DNA of 64,000 nucleotides from Lachnospiraceae bacterium. GTDB taxonomy: Bacteria > Bacillota > Clostridia > Lachnospirales > Lachnospiraceae. The translations under genes were made by a program, and so were the position numbers. The stretch spans positions 130,722 to 194,721 of the forward strand of contig CABJBK010000005.1 of NCBI GenBank assembly GCA_902363825.1. Reading direction: 5' to 3'. Within the stretch, counting starts at the first letter, position 1, and each line of letters begins with the position of its first letter. Of this stretch, positions 55,800-64,000 are shown in pieces. The notes below the pieces were generated by a model. It saw only the letters and a list, made by a program, of their open reading frames with translations. It was not told the DNA's origin and searched no databases.

Positions 55800-55831
55800 G
55801 ACAAAATGGCCTTGGATGAAAAGGGGACTAA

Positions 55832-55880
55832 AAAAGAAGGGACACATGCGTTTTAAATGTCTGCATGTGTCCCTTCTTTT
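55832..55880. terminator. Bidirectional terminator
   Basis: An 18-bp stem (about 55832-55849 with 55863-55880, containing AAGAAGGGACACATGC) with an A-run on the left and T-rich right side. Serves the membrane protein gene and the converging 51-residue gene. Confidence 0.92.
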
Positions 55881-55886
55881 CTGCGG

Positions 55887-56042
55887 TCAGGCTTTTGCCT
55901 GTGGTGTAAGTGAGGCTGTGAGCTGACGCAACTCTTCTTTTAACTTTTCGGTCAGTGTTTTGTCGTCTTTTGCAGCCTGACTCTGTAAGATCTCCTGGAT
56001 CATGCTGATACGACGGCTTTTGGAATTGTAACAGATCATCAT
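55887..56042 (-). CDS. Small protein (51 residues)
   Basis: Minus-strand ORF from ATG at 56042 (a second ATG follows directly) with GGAGG 9 bases upstream. It starts MMICYNSKSRRISMIQEILQ and ends ASLTPQAKA; the middle is a charged helix (DDKTLTEKLKEELRQ). It converges on a bidirectional terminator, as expected for a real gene. I do not recognise a family. A soluble, helical small protein. Confidence 0.65.
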   Translation of the reverse strand: MMICYNSKSRRISMIQEILQSQAAKDDKTLTEKLKEELRQLTASLTPQAKA

Positions 56043-56277
56043 GACAGATCGCCTCCTAGTAATGAAAATATAACACGAATTTTAGAACTACTCTCTAAGA
56101 AAATAATAACTTCTTTTTGTGGATGATACAAGAGAAAAGTCTGAAAAAGACAGATAAAATAATTGATTTTTTCTTATAAATAAAGAAAAATACATAAATG
56201 CAAGTTAATAATAAAAAATATCATGAAACGGGTAAACAATCCGGAGAGAACAAAAGGTTCCTCGGATTTGCCGGATG

Positions 56278-56286
56278 TGATATAAT
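56278..56286 (+). promoter_or_regulatory. Extended -10 promoter of the YibE/F genes
   Basis: TGATATAAT with no good -35 box at 17 bases. The stretch 56043-56320 is AT rich and holds no ORF with a ribosome site; this element and an imperfect inverted repeat (AATCCG...CGGATT, about 56239-56275) are all I see. Confidence 0.4.
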
Positions 56287-56320
56287 AAAAACAGAGAAAA
56301 CAACAGGAGGTGTGACATCT

Positions 56321-57400
56321 ATGAAGAAACTATATTTTTCACTGATCTATCTGGCAGTCAGTGTGATGTTACTGATCGGTCTGGCACACGATGCTTTCCT
56401 ATATAAAGAGACCGTCGTAAAGATCAGGCAGGCAGAGACCGTGGTGTCGGAAGAAAAAGACGGAACGATGTATGAGCAGACGCTAGAGGCGCAGATCTTA
56501 AACGGAGCGCATAAGGGACAGACGATCACATTAAAGAATCTTTATTCCAGATCACTGACGGTCGATGAAAAGTATAAAAAGGGAGATCAGGTATTTGTGA
56601 CACTTACCGGGGAAGCGGATGAACTGGAAGGCAAGATCACCGGACTGAAGCGGGACAGCTATGTACTGGCAGTGCTGCTGTTATTCGTCTATCTTTTGTG
56701 CATGATGGCGGGGAAAAAGGGGATTGCGGCCATCCTTTCTGCCGGAGTGAATATCCTGTTGTTTTACCTGGCGTTGTGCCAGTATGAAAAGGGGACGTAT
56801 GTGCTTCCGGTCACGATCCTTGTGATGATCCTGTTTGCGGTGTGCTCGCTTCTTATCGTTTCCGGCTGGAACAGGGTGACTGCGGCAGCAGTGCTTGCCA
56901 CACTCCTTACCGTTGCGGCAGCAGGCGTGTTTTATTTTTTGGTACTGAAGCTTGCAGGTGACCCGGAGTATTTTATGATGGAATATACGGAATATATGAA
57001 TAATACCAGCCAGTTCGGCATGCTGTTTTTTGCCCAGGTACTGATCGGCGGGCTTGGCGCGGTGATGGATGTCGCGATCTCGATCACAGCGACAGCCGGA
57101 GAACTGGTTTATGTGAATCCGGGGATCACGAAGGAGAGTCTTTATGACGGGATCCGCCATGTGGCAGATGATATTATGGGAACGATGATCAATGTTTTGC
57201 TTTTATCTTATTTTTGCGGTTCGATTCCGCTGATACTGATCAAGATGATCAATCATTACGGATTTACGGAAATCTTCAAATTTCATATTCCATTTGAACT
57301 GATCCAGTTTCTGATGGGATCGATCGCCATCCTGATCTCGATCCCGATCAGTCTTGCGGTTTCGGTTCGGCTCTTAAAGGGAAAGGAGGAGTTGGCATGA
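56321..57400 (+). CDS. YibE/F family membrane protein, first of a pair
   Basis: 359 residues: N-terminal helix, an extracytoplasmic beta domain with GQTITLKNLYSRSLTVDEKYKKGDQVFV, then about seven helices including GGLGAVMDVAISITATAGEL and DIMGTMINVLLLSYF, the YibE/F signature. Putative permease, substrate unknown. AGGAGG selects the ATG at 56321. Overlaps the second YibE/F gene by ATGA. Confidence 0.9.
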   Translation: MKKLYFSLIYLAVSVMLLIGLAHDAFLYKETVVKIRQAETVVSEEKDGTMYEQTLEAQILNGAHKGQTITLKNLYSRSLTVDEKYKKGDQVFVTLTGEADELEGKITGLKRDSYVLAVLLLFVYLLCMMAGKKGIAAILSAGVNILLFYLALCQYEKGTYVLPVTILVMILFAVCSLLIVSGWNRVTAAAVLATLLTVAAAGVFYFLVLKLAGDPEYFMMEYTEYMNNTSQFGMLFFAQVLIGGLGAVMDVAISITATAGELVYVNPGITKESLYDGIRHVADDIMGTMINVLLLSYFCGSIPLILIKMINHYGFTEIFKFHIPFELIQFLMGSIAILISIPISLAVSVRLLKGKEELA

Positions 57401-58149
57401 TCTTGATTCTTGGAGCAGTATTTGTGATCCTTTTTGTCCTTTTGGGCGGAGACCGGGGACTTCGTTCCCTTGGTGCGCTGCTTATCAATGTCGCGGTATT
57501 TTTACTTGACATCAAGGCACTTGAGCATGGATTTCCGGCATATCTGGTGACCCTTATCACCGTTTCGCTCATGAGCGTGACGATCCTGTTTGTACAGAAT
57601 GGCTATAATCTGAAGACAAGGGCAACGCTTGTATCCCTCGCTGTGGTGACGGTGTTTATCTTTTTCCTTGCGCTTTTGGTTGCGCATGGTGCCAAGAGCA
57701 GCGGCTATAATGAGTTAAATATGTATGAGGATGAGACGGCGATGCTGGCAGGGCATGTGAGCATCAATATGACGGCGGCTGCGGTGGCGATGGTGATCGT
57801 CGGGATCGTCGGAGCGGTCATCGATGTGGCGATCGCGGTTTCAAGCGCGGTCTATGAAGTGAAATGCAAAAACCCGGAACTGACGGAACGCGAGCTTCTG
57901 GCATCCGGTTTCCGGATGGGCGGAAATATTTTAGGAACTACGGTAAATACACTCCTGTTTGCGGGGCTTGGAGAATCGCTTCTCATGTATCTGGAAATGA
58001 AAGAGCTGCACTACACGTTTGGACAGTTATTAAATTCCAAGGCATTTTTCCAGATGCTGTTTCCGGTGATGATGAGTGCGATTGGATGTGTCTGCATTGT
58101 CCCGGTTGCAGCATGGATCATGGGGAATTTTGTGAAAAAATATCAGTAA
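57397..58149 (+). CDS. YibE/F family membrane protein, second of a pair
   Basis: 250 residues, about six helices, with GIVGAVIDVAIAVSSAVYEV and GGNILGTTVNTLLFAGLGE blocks parallel to those of its neighbour but lacking the N-terminal beta domain. The two proteins probably form one complex. GGAGG ribosome site inside the first gene. Confidence 0.9.
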   Translation: MILILGAVFVILFVLLGGDRGLRSLGALLINVAVFLLDIKALEHGFPAYLVTLITVSLMSVTILFVQNGYNLKTRATLVSLAVVTVFIFFLALLVAHGAKSSGYNELNMYEDETAMLAGHVSINMTAAAVAMVIVGIVGAVIDVAIAVSSAVYEVKCKNPELTERELLASGFRMGGNILGTTVNTLLFAGLGESLLMYLEMKELHYTFGQLLNSKAFFQMLFPVMMSAIGCVCIVPVAAWIMGNFVKKYQ

Positions 58150-58169
58150 CGGATAAGACGGAGGAATCT

Positions 58170-60029
58170 ATGCAAAAAGAGGAAAGAGAACAGGAACTCG
58201 CCTATTTCGATCAAACGGAGCAAAAGATCAAAGAGCAGGTAAAAGCGCTTCGGACCGTGATCGAGGAGGGAAATAAAAAGATCAAAGAGCAAAAGCAGTT
58301 TGTCTGGGACAACACGGCGGACATGGATGAGGAGGAACTGCTTGAAAATAAAAATTCGCTGGAACAGGATGTCCTTCTGCTGGAATTTTACGGGAAAAAT
58401 CTGGCGGCGCTGGAACGGCTGGAACAGACGCCTTACTTTGGTAAGGTGGGATTTACCTATGAGGAAAACGGGGAACATCTTCCGGTGTATATCGGCGTGA
58501 ATGGATTTCGTCCGAAGGAGCGGAAACTTCCGCTTGTCTATGACTGGAGAGCACCGATCTCATCCCTTTACTATGCATATGAGAAGGGACCGGCAAAGTA
58601 TCAGGCACCGGAGGGAACTTTCCAGGGGGTCATCGATGAGAAGAAGCAGTTTCAGATCAGAGAGGGAAAGATGCAGTATATGCTGGATACAGACCTTAGG
58701 ATCGATGATGATGTGCTTCAAAGGGAACTCGGTGAGAACCATGGCAGCAAGATGAAACAGATCGCGGCAACGATCCAGAAAGAGCAAAATGAGATCATAA
58801 GAAACGCGGCGGAGGAGACGCTTGTCATTGACGGCTGCGCGGGAAGCGGAAAGACGGTGATCGCGCTGCACCGGATTGCATGGCTTTTGTATAACCACAG
58901 AGAACGGCTGAATACGCAGAATGTGATGATCCTTTCACCGAATGCTTTCTTTTCGGATTATATCGCGGAGGTACTGCCGGAACTTGGTGAGGATAACTGT
59001 ATCGAAAAAGAATTTGATGACCTTCTGGCAGATATGCTTTTCGTGGAAGAGCCTTATGAGTTTAAGGTGGATCAGATCCACGCGGTGCTCGACGCGAAGA
59101 ACATGGAGGCGGAGCGCGTACAGCGGATCCGTTATAAGTCGTCGATCTCATATTTTAAGTGTCTTGATGCCTATTTAAAACAGCGTCCGAAGATCAGCAT
59201 GGGAGAAGAGAGACCGTTACATGTCTATCTGCGCTTCCTGCGGGAACTTGAAAAAGAATTGCCGCAGATGGCAGTTTATCAGAACGACAGGAAAGAGATC
59301 TGCTATGAGGATATTCTGGCGGTATTTTACATACAGGTACGCTGCTTCGGCGGAAGCTTTCCGCAGATCCGGCATCTGGTCATTGATGAAATGCAGGATT
59401 ACAACGTATTCCAGTTTGCGGTTTTAAAAAGGCTGTTTGCGTGTCCAAAGACGATCCTTGGCGATAAGAACCAGGTGCTTTTAAGCGAAAAACCGACATT
59501 CCTTGGCTATATGTTAAGTCATGTTTTCCCGGAAGCAAAACTGCTTTCTTTAACAAAAAGCTACCGGTCCACAAAAGAGATCACAGAGTTTTGCAGCCAT
59601 ATCATCGGAGATACCGGGATCGTCCCGTTTGAGAGGGAAGGAAAAGAACCGGTGGTAAAAAAAGAGCGGAGCAGGGCGGCAGTCCTTTCGGATGTGCAGA
59701 ATGCGGTGGCGGAACTTGATATGACAAAATACCGGACGGCAGCAGTTTTGTGCCGGAATGAAGAGGAAGCGCTCTTTGTCTATGACAGCTTGAAAAAAGA
59801 CCTTCCGGTCACACTGATTAAAGAAACGACAACGGTCTACTGTGAAGGGATCCTCGTGATGCCGGCATACTTCGCGAAGGGACTGGAATTCGATGCGGTC
59901 GTTGTCTGCGATATGGGACGGGAAGCAGAAAATCCGATCACGAGACAGGAATTTTACATTGCATGTACAAGAGCGCTGCATGAGCTTTTTGTTTTCCACA
60001 AGGGAAGCTTTGATGCGTATCTCAAATAA
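58170..60029 (+). CDS. helD: HelD-like UvrD-family ATPase (RNA polymerase recycling motor)
   Basis: 619 residues. N-terminal coiled-coil arm rich in Glu/Lys, 1A domain with Walker A DGCAGSGKTV near residue 220, Walker B VIDEMQDYN, LTKSYRS motif and C-terminal IACTRALHELFVF. This layout fits HelD, which pulls stalled RNA polymerase off DNA, rather than UvrD or RecB. Shorter than the 774-residue Bacillus protein. The frame extends to 57864 inside the YibE/F gene; GGAGG selects 58170. Confidence 0.87.
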   Translation: MQKEEREQELAYFDQTEQKIKEQVKALRTVIEEGNKKIKEQKQFVWDNTADMDEEELLENKNSLEQDVLLLEFYGKNLAALERLEQTPYFGKVGFTYEENGEHLPVYIGVNGFRPKERKLPLVYDWRAPISSLYYAYEKGPAKYQAPEGTFQGVIDEKKQFQIREGKMQYMLDTDLRIDDDVLQRELGENHGSKMKQIAATIQKEQNEIIRNAAEETLVIDGCAGSGKTVIALHRIAWLLYNHRERLNTQNVMILSPNAFFSDYIAEVLPELGEDNCIEKEFDDLLADMLFVEEPYEFKVDQIHAVLDAKNMEAERVQRIRYKSSISYFKCLDAYLKQRPKISMGEERPLHVYLRFLRELEKELPQMAVYQNDRKEICYEDILAVFYIQVRCFGGSFPQIRHLVIDEMQDYNVFQFAVLKRLFACPKTILGDKNQVLLSEKPTFLGYMLSHVFPEAKLLSLTKSYRSTKEITEFCSHIIGDTGIVPFEREGKEPVVKKERSRAAVLSDVQNAVAELDMTKYRTAAVLCRNEEEALFVYDSLKKDLPVTLIKETTTVYCEGILVMPAYFAKGLEFDAVVVCDMGREAENPITRQEFYIACTRALHELFVFHKGSFDAYLK

Positions 60030-60059
60030 TTGATTTTGATAGGATTGTACCAGTATAAA
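60030..60059 (+). promoter_or_regulatory. Possible promoter of the GH13 enzyme
   Basis: TTGATT (60030-60035), 18 bases, TATAAA (60054-60059). Confidence 0.4.
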
Positions 60060-60138
60060 AAATAAAATGATTAGAAAAATGCCTTCTTTTTTCCTACAAT
60101 ATAAAAGAACGATGCAGGAAGAATGGAGGTATTTTTTT

Positions 60139-61887
60139 ATGGAATATGGATTGATTTCACACCGCGCGGCATTAAACGAATGTTATGCGCTTGACAAAGA
60201 TCATCTTGAAATAGAAATAAAGACAGGATATGAGGTGACAGAGGTGCTGCTCTGCTTTGGAGATCCTTTTTCCGCCGGTATCCTCGGAGGAGCTGAAGAA
60301 TGGAGCGGAGAGACGGTGCCGATGAAGCCGGGCAGGGAACTGGAATATCAAAAGATCTGGGAGATCTCGGTAAAACCGGATTACAAGCGTTGCAAATATT
60401 ATTTTGAGATCCATGCCGGTGAGGAATGTGTCTATTTCTTTGAGGATGGCGTTTATACGAAAGAGCGGATGGAAATTCCGGGAAGAAAGGAACAGTGTTT
60501 CATTTTCCCATGGATGAATCCTGCGGATATCAATGAAGTGCCTGACTGGGTGGAAGATACGGTGTGGTATCAGATCTTTCCGGATCGCTTCTGTAACGGG
60601 GATGCGAAAAGAGATCCGTGGTACGTCAAAGAATGGAAATGTGAAAAGACCGAGTATCTGGATGTCTATGGCGGGGATCTGCGCGGGATCCGAAAAAAGC
60701 TTTCCTATATCAAAGAGCTTGGGATCACCGGGATCTATCTGACACCGATCTTTGCCTCAGATTCCAATCATAAGTATAATACGTCAGATTACTATAAGAT
60801 CGATCCGGCATTCGGGGATGAGGAGGAGTTAAAAGCCCTCGTGAAAGAAGCGCATGACATGGGAATCCGCATTATGCTGGACGCAGTGTTCAATCACTGC
60901 GGGGAACAGTTCGCACCGTGGCAGGACGTGGTAGAAAACGGCCCGGAGTCGGAATATTACGACTGGTTTTTCATCAATCAGTGGCCGCTTGACACGAAAA
61001 AGCATGACACAAGAGATGGCAGATATTACTCTTTTGCGTTTGCGGGCGGAATGCCGAAATTAAACACCAACCATCCGGGTGTGATCGCTTATTTTAAGGA
61101 TCTTTGCAGCTACTGGCTCCGGGAGTGGGACATTGACGGGATCCGCTTTGACGTTGGAAACGAGGTTTCCCATCTGTTCTTAAAGGAACTGCGAAAGGTA
61201 TTAAAAAAGATCAAACCGGAGGTGTTTCTTTTAGGAGAGATCTGGCATGACGCGATCGCGTGGTTAGGTGGAGACGAATACGATTCGGTGATGAACTATC
61301 CACTGGTGGAGAGCATCCATGACTTTTTTAATGATGAGAACCGGACAGCCGGACAGTTTTCACACAGTGTCAACCGCTGTTATTCGCTCTATATGAAGCA
61401 GACGAACCGTGTGCTGTTTAACCTGTTGGATTCTCACGATACCGAACGGCTGTTTACGCGTGTCGGATCGCTTGGCAGGTTTTACGGGCAGCTTGCGCTG
61501 TTATTTACCATGGAGGGAAGTCCCTGCATTTATTATGGCACGGAAATAGCGATGGAAGGCGGATTCGATCCGGATTGCAGACGCTGTATGCCATGGAATG
61601 AGATAGAAAGCGGAACGTATGATGAGCGGATCAACGCAGTCCGAACACTGATCCGGCTGCGGAAAACAAAGAAAGCTTGTAAAAGCGAAAAGATCATATG
61701 GCAGAATACGGGGCATGCGCGCGTGATCGGCTACCGGAAAGAGATGGAGGGTGAACCGGCGGTTGAAGTGAGACTGAACGCATCGAAGGAAAAAGTAAAA
61801 CTTCCGGAATGCCGGGAGATGCTCTTTTCCTATGGCGTGGAAAACGGCTGGCTCATGCCGGACGGAGTATGCATTTTTTCTGTATAG
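60139..61887 (+). CDS. GH13 neopullulanase / cyclomaltodextrinase
   Basis: 582 residues, no signal peptide, so intracellular. N-terminal beta-sandwich domain (to about 125) then the alpha-amylase barrel with DAVFNHCG, GIRFDVGNEV (nucleophile Asp), FLLGEIWHD (acid/base Glu) and LLDSHDTERL. The order and the N-terminal domain fit GH13_20 enzymes that open cyclodextrins and cut maltodextrin or pullulan oligomers. GGAGG selects the ATG at 60139. Works alongside malQ and glgA. Confidence 0.92.
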   Translation: MEYGLISHRAALNECYALDKDHLEIEIKTGYEVTEVLLCFGDPFSAGILGGAEEWSGETVPMKPGRELEYQKIWEISVKPDYKRCKYYFEIHAGEECVYFFEDGVYTKERMEIPGRKEQCFIFPWMNPADINEVPDWVEDTVWYQIFPDRFCNGDAKRDPWYVKEWKCEKTEYLDVYGGDLRGIRKKLSYIKELGITGIYLTPIFASDSNHKYNTSDYYKIDPAFGDEEELKALVKEAHDMGIRIMLDAVFNHCGEQFAPWQDVVENGPESEYYDWFFINQWPLDTKKHDTRDGRYYSFAFAGGMPKLNTNHPGVIAYFKDLCSYWLREWDIDGIRFDVGNEVSHLFLKELRKVLKKIKPEVFLLGEIWHDAIAWLGGDEYDSVMNYPLVESIHDFFNDENRTAGQFSHSVNRCYSLYMKQTNRVLFNLLDSHDTERLFTRVGSLGRFYGQLALLFTMEGSPCIYYGTEIAMEGGFDPDCRRCMPWNEIESGTYDERINAVRTLIRLRKTKKACKSEKIIWQNTGHARVIGYRKEMEGEPAVEVRLNASKEKVKLPECREMLFSYGVENGWLMPDGVCIFSV

Positions 61888-61950
61888 GGCAGTACCAAAA
61901 TGCGCATATTAAGTAAAAAAGGAAATATGCGGTATGGAGGAAAATGCAGG

Positions 61951-63834
61951 ATGAACGAAAAAAGGAAAAAAGGCGGGAAAAGTGAACTTACCGGAACGGC
62001 GATTGCGATCGGAGTACTGCTCGCTGTGATTTTTGGAGGAGCCAACGCGTATCTCGGACTTCGCGTCGGAATGACGGTATCCGCGTCCATTCCGGCAGCA
62101 GTGGTCTCTATGGGGATCATCCGCGTTGTATTAAGACGCGATTCCGTGCTGGAAAACAATATGGTGCAGACGATCGGTTCAGCGGGAGAGTCCGTGGCGG
62201 CGGGCGCGATCTTTACATTGCCGGCGCTCTTTATGTGGGCATCCGAAACGGGAAGTGAGCCGCCTTCTTTTTTTGAGATCGCATTGATTGCACTGATCGG
62301 CGGAGTGATCGGAGTGCTTTTTATGATACCGCTGCGCTCGGCGCTGATCGTAAAAGAGCATAAGACACTGCCGTATCCGGAGGGAAAAGCATGCGCGGAG
62401 GTGTTGATGGCAGGTGAGGAGGGCGGCGCGAAAGCGGGAACCGTTTTTGGAGGTCTCGGACTTTCTGCGCTGTATAAACTGATCGCGGACGGCTTCCGGC
62501 TGTTCCCGAGTGAAGTGGATTTCTCCTGGAAAAAATATAAGGGAGCCGGTATTGGAATGGATGTCCTGCCGGCACTTCTCGGCGTCGGGTACATCTGCGG
62601 ACCGAAGGTGACGTCGTATCTGATGGCGGGCGGCACGCTGGCATGGGTTGTACTGATGCCGCTAATTGTGCTGTTTGGCGGAAATATGATCCTTTATCCT
62701 GCGGACATTTCGGTCGGGCAGCTTTTCTTGGAACAGGGAACCTGGGGCATCTGGAGAACCTATATCCGTTATATCGGTGCGGGTGCGGTTGCGGCAGGAG
62801 GGATCATCAGTCTTTTGAAAACATTTCCTCTTATTATAAGAACATTTGGTGAGGCAGTCCGGATGTACGGAAAACGTGAAAAAGAAGGAGAGCAGAATGA
62901 AGATCTTCCCATGGCAGTCGTGTTTGGCGGGATCCTTGTTGTGGTCATTCTCATGTGGGTGATCCCGGTGATCCCGGTGACACTTCCGGGAGCGCTTCTC
63001 ATTGTTGTGTTCGGTTTCTTTTTTGCGACCGTGTCTTCGCGTATGGTGGGGCTGGTTGGAAGTTCCAATAATCCGGTTTCGGGAATGGCGATCGCGACCC
63101 TGCTTTTTTCTACGATGCTTTTGAAATTTTTCGGGAAAACCGGTATGGCAGGTATGACGGCGGCGATCACGATCGGGTCGGTGATCTGTATCATTGCAGC
63201 CCTTGCGGGTGACACTTCCCAGGATCTAAAGACCGGATTTCTGGTTGGCGCAACGCCGAAAAAACAGCAGATCGGAGAGATGTTCGGGATCCTTGCGGCA
63301 GCACTCGCAACGGGCGGCGTGCTCTATCTGCTGAATGCGGCGTGGGGATACGGCTCTGCGGAACTTCCGGCGCCACAGGCAACGCTGATGAAAATGGTTG
63401 TAGAAGGGGTGATGGAAGGAAATCTTCCGTGGACGCTGGTGTTTTGCGGTGTGTTCCTTGCGATCATCGTGGAGATCTTACAGATCCCGGTTCTGCCGTT
63501 TGCGGTTGGGCTGTATCTTCCGGTACATCTGAGTACACCGATGATGGCAGGAGGTCTGATCCGGTGGTACTGCGAGCGGAAAAAGCGGGATACCGGAAGA
63601 GGCATTCTTTATGCATCCGGTCTGATCGCGGGAGAAGGACTGATCGGGATCCTGCTTGCGGTGCTCGCCATTATCCCGGCGGGAGGGGGAAGTGTCGCGG
63701 ATACCATCGATCTGTCCGGGACGATAACACTCGGAAACTGGGGCGCGCTTCTTGTGTTCGCGCTGTTTTCCGTTACACTCTGGCGCGTGACTGCCGGAAA
63801 AAAGAAAGAAAAAGCTAGGGTAAAGTTTTTGTAG
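61951..63834 (+). CDS. OPT-family oligopeptide transporter
   Basis: 627 residues with about fifteen helices. NAYLGLRVGMTVSASIPAAV near the start, PYPEGKACAEVL, and SSNNPVSGMAIATLL blocks mark the OPT superfamily (bacterial oligopeptide/metal-chelate branch). Substrate unknown. The ATG at 61951 with GGAGG about 10 bases upstream is preferred to the longer frame from 61900. Confidence 0.92.
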   Translation: MNEKRKKGGKSELTGTAIAIGVLLAVIFGGANAYLGLRVGMTVSASIPAAVVSMGIIRVVLRRDSVLENNMVQTIGSAGESVAAGAIFTLPALFMWASETGSEPPSFFEIALIALIGGVIGVLFMIPLRSALIVKEHKTLPYPEGKACAEVLMAGEEGGAKAGTVFGGLGLSALYKLIADGFRLFPSEVDFSWKKYKGAGIGMDVLPALLGVGYICGPKVTSYLMAGGTLAWVVLMPLIVLFGGNMILYPADISVGQLFLEQGTWGIWRTYIRYIGAGAVAAGGIISLLKTFPLIIRTFGEAVRMYGKREKEGEQNEDLPMAVVFGGILVVVILMWVIPVIPVTLPGALLIVVFGFFFATVSSRMVGLVGSSNNPVSGMAIATLLFSTMLLKFFGKTGMAGMTAAITIGSVICIIAALAGDTSQDLKTGFLVGATPKKQQIGEMFGILAAALATGGVLYLLNAAWGYGSAELPAPQATLMKMVVEGVMEGNLPWTLVFCGVFLAIIVEILQIPVLPFAVGLYLPVHLSTPMMAGGLIRWYCERKKRDTGRGILYASGLIAGEGLIGILLAVLAIIPAGGGSVADTIDLSGTITLGNWGALLVFALFSVTLWRVTAGKKKEKARVKFL

Positions 63835-63855
63835 GGAAATTTAATAGAAAAAGAA

Positions 63856-64000
63856 GAAAGCACCTGTTCCTTATGTTAGGATTGAGTTTGACGAAAAACA
63901 AAAATCCAAAGGAGGGTGCTTTCATGATTAAAAGTATACAACATTTTCAGACAGAAGGGGTAAAAAAATTAGAAGATATTTTTGTTTCCTATTCATCAAA
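63856..64000 (+). mobile_element. Left part of an ISLre2-like insertion sequence, cut by the window edge
   Basis: Right after the OPT gene a new unit starts with a transposase-like ORF. The terminal inverted repeat cannot be fixed from one end; the left border lies somewhere between 63835 and 63900. GAAAGCACC (63856-63864) is the reverse complement of GGTGCTTTC (63915-63923), which lies next to the transposase ATG. Confidence 0.6.
63924..64000 (+). CDS. Transposase, probable ISLre2 (UPF0236) family, N-terminal fragment
   Basis: Only 25 residues are inside the window: MIKSIQHFQTEGVKKLEDIF followed by VSYSS. The start recalls ISLre2-family transposases of Clostridia from memory; the catalytic domain lies beyond the window. 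GGAGGG is 7-8 bases upstream of the ATG and can pair with an upstream repeat. Confidence 0.6.
   Translation, partial: MIKSIQHFQTEGVKKLEDIFVSYSS

Noticed and set aside
57864..58169. 102-codon upstream extension of the HelD-like gene
   Set aside because: It lies within the YibE/F coding region in another frame; GGAGG and an ATG at 58170 define the start.
61830..62636. 268-residue minus-strand ORF
   Set aside because: Antisense to the OPT transporter; membrane-protein genes often leave long open antisense frames.

Overview
The window looks like a chromosomal segment of an endospore-forming, low-to-mid GC Firmicute, most likely a Lachnospiraceae species of the Roseburia / Agathobacter (Eubacterium rectale) type. 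Pointers are the complete spoIIIA operon, spoIVA, spoIVB and spo0A, the gene order nusB-xseA-xseB-ispA-dxs-tlyA-nadK-argR-recN-spoIVB-spo0A, a DUF5688 protein, an Rpn-type nuclease remnant, starch/glycogen genes and strong GGAGG ribosome sites. Almost everything is on the + strand. The exceptions are a DAHP synthase with a small neighbour (27.1-28.5 kb), a DUF5688 gene (52.6-53.5 kb), codY (54.2-55.0 kb), a tRNA-Thr (55.2 kb) and a 51-residue ORF (55.9 kb). There is no prophage, CRISPR array or large island. The only mobile DNA is the start of a probable ISLre2-family element at the right edge.

Layout. 1-8.6 kb: 3' part of malQ, spoIVA, a secreted SGNH hydrolase with wall-binding repeats, a broken Rpn-like gene, then a purine salvage set (purine nucleoside phosphorylase, MTA/SAH deaminase-like amidohydrolase, metallo-beta-lactamase-fold protein). 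8.6-12.6 kb: a 47-residue membrane protein, alaS, rpsU and mtnN. 12.7-17.9 kb: spoIIIAA-AH. 18-27 kb: deoB, prfC, trxA, recA-recX, rny, a Nudix hydrolase, a SpoIIM-like protein and xerD. 28.6-37.2 kb: uppP, tRNA-Arg(CCG), an SH3b protein, rluF, ligA, metA, a MATE transporter and a zinc-finger protein. 37.3-51.1 kb: the Asp23/nusB to spo0A cluster. 51.2-64 kb: glgA, DUF5688, a zinc-ribbon protein, codY, two YibE/F permeases with a HelD-like helicase, a GH13 neopullulanase, an OPT transporter and the IS end.

The most interesting signal lies between spoIVB and spo0A. A yybP-ykoY (Mn2+) riboswitch with a clear overlapping terminator (48.27-48.44 kb) precedes an AI-2E/YtvI-family permease and a PsiE-like membrane protein, neither of which is a standard target of this class. 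A second recurring pattern is regulatory. At spoIVA, spoIIIAA and spoIVB, and at two housekeeping junctions, a promoter-like -10 element ends a few bases before the 5' arm of the upstream gene's terminator, so transcription would start inside the hairpin. Spo0A-box pairs occur at the spo0A promoter and in the codY leader, which suggests cross-talk between the sporulation and starvation regulators. All functional calls come from reading the sequence and from family knowledge. No database search was run.
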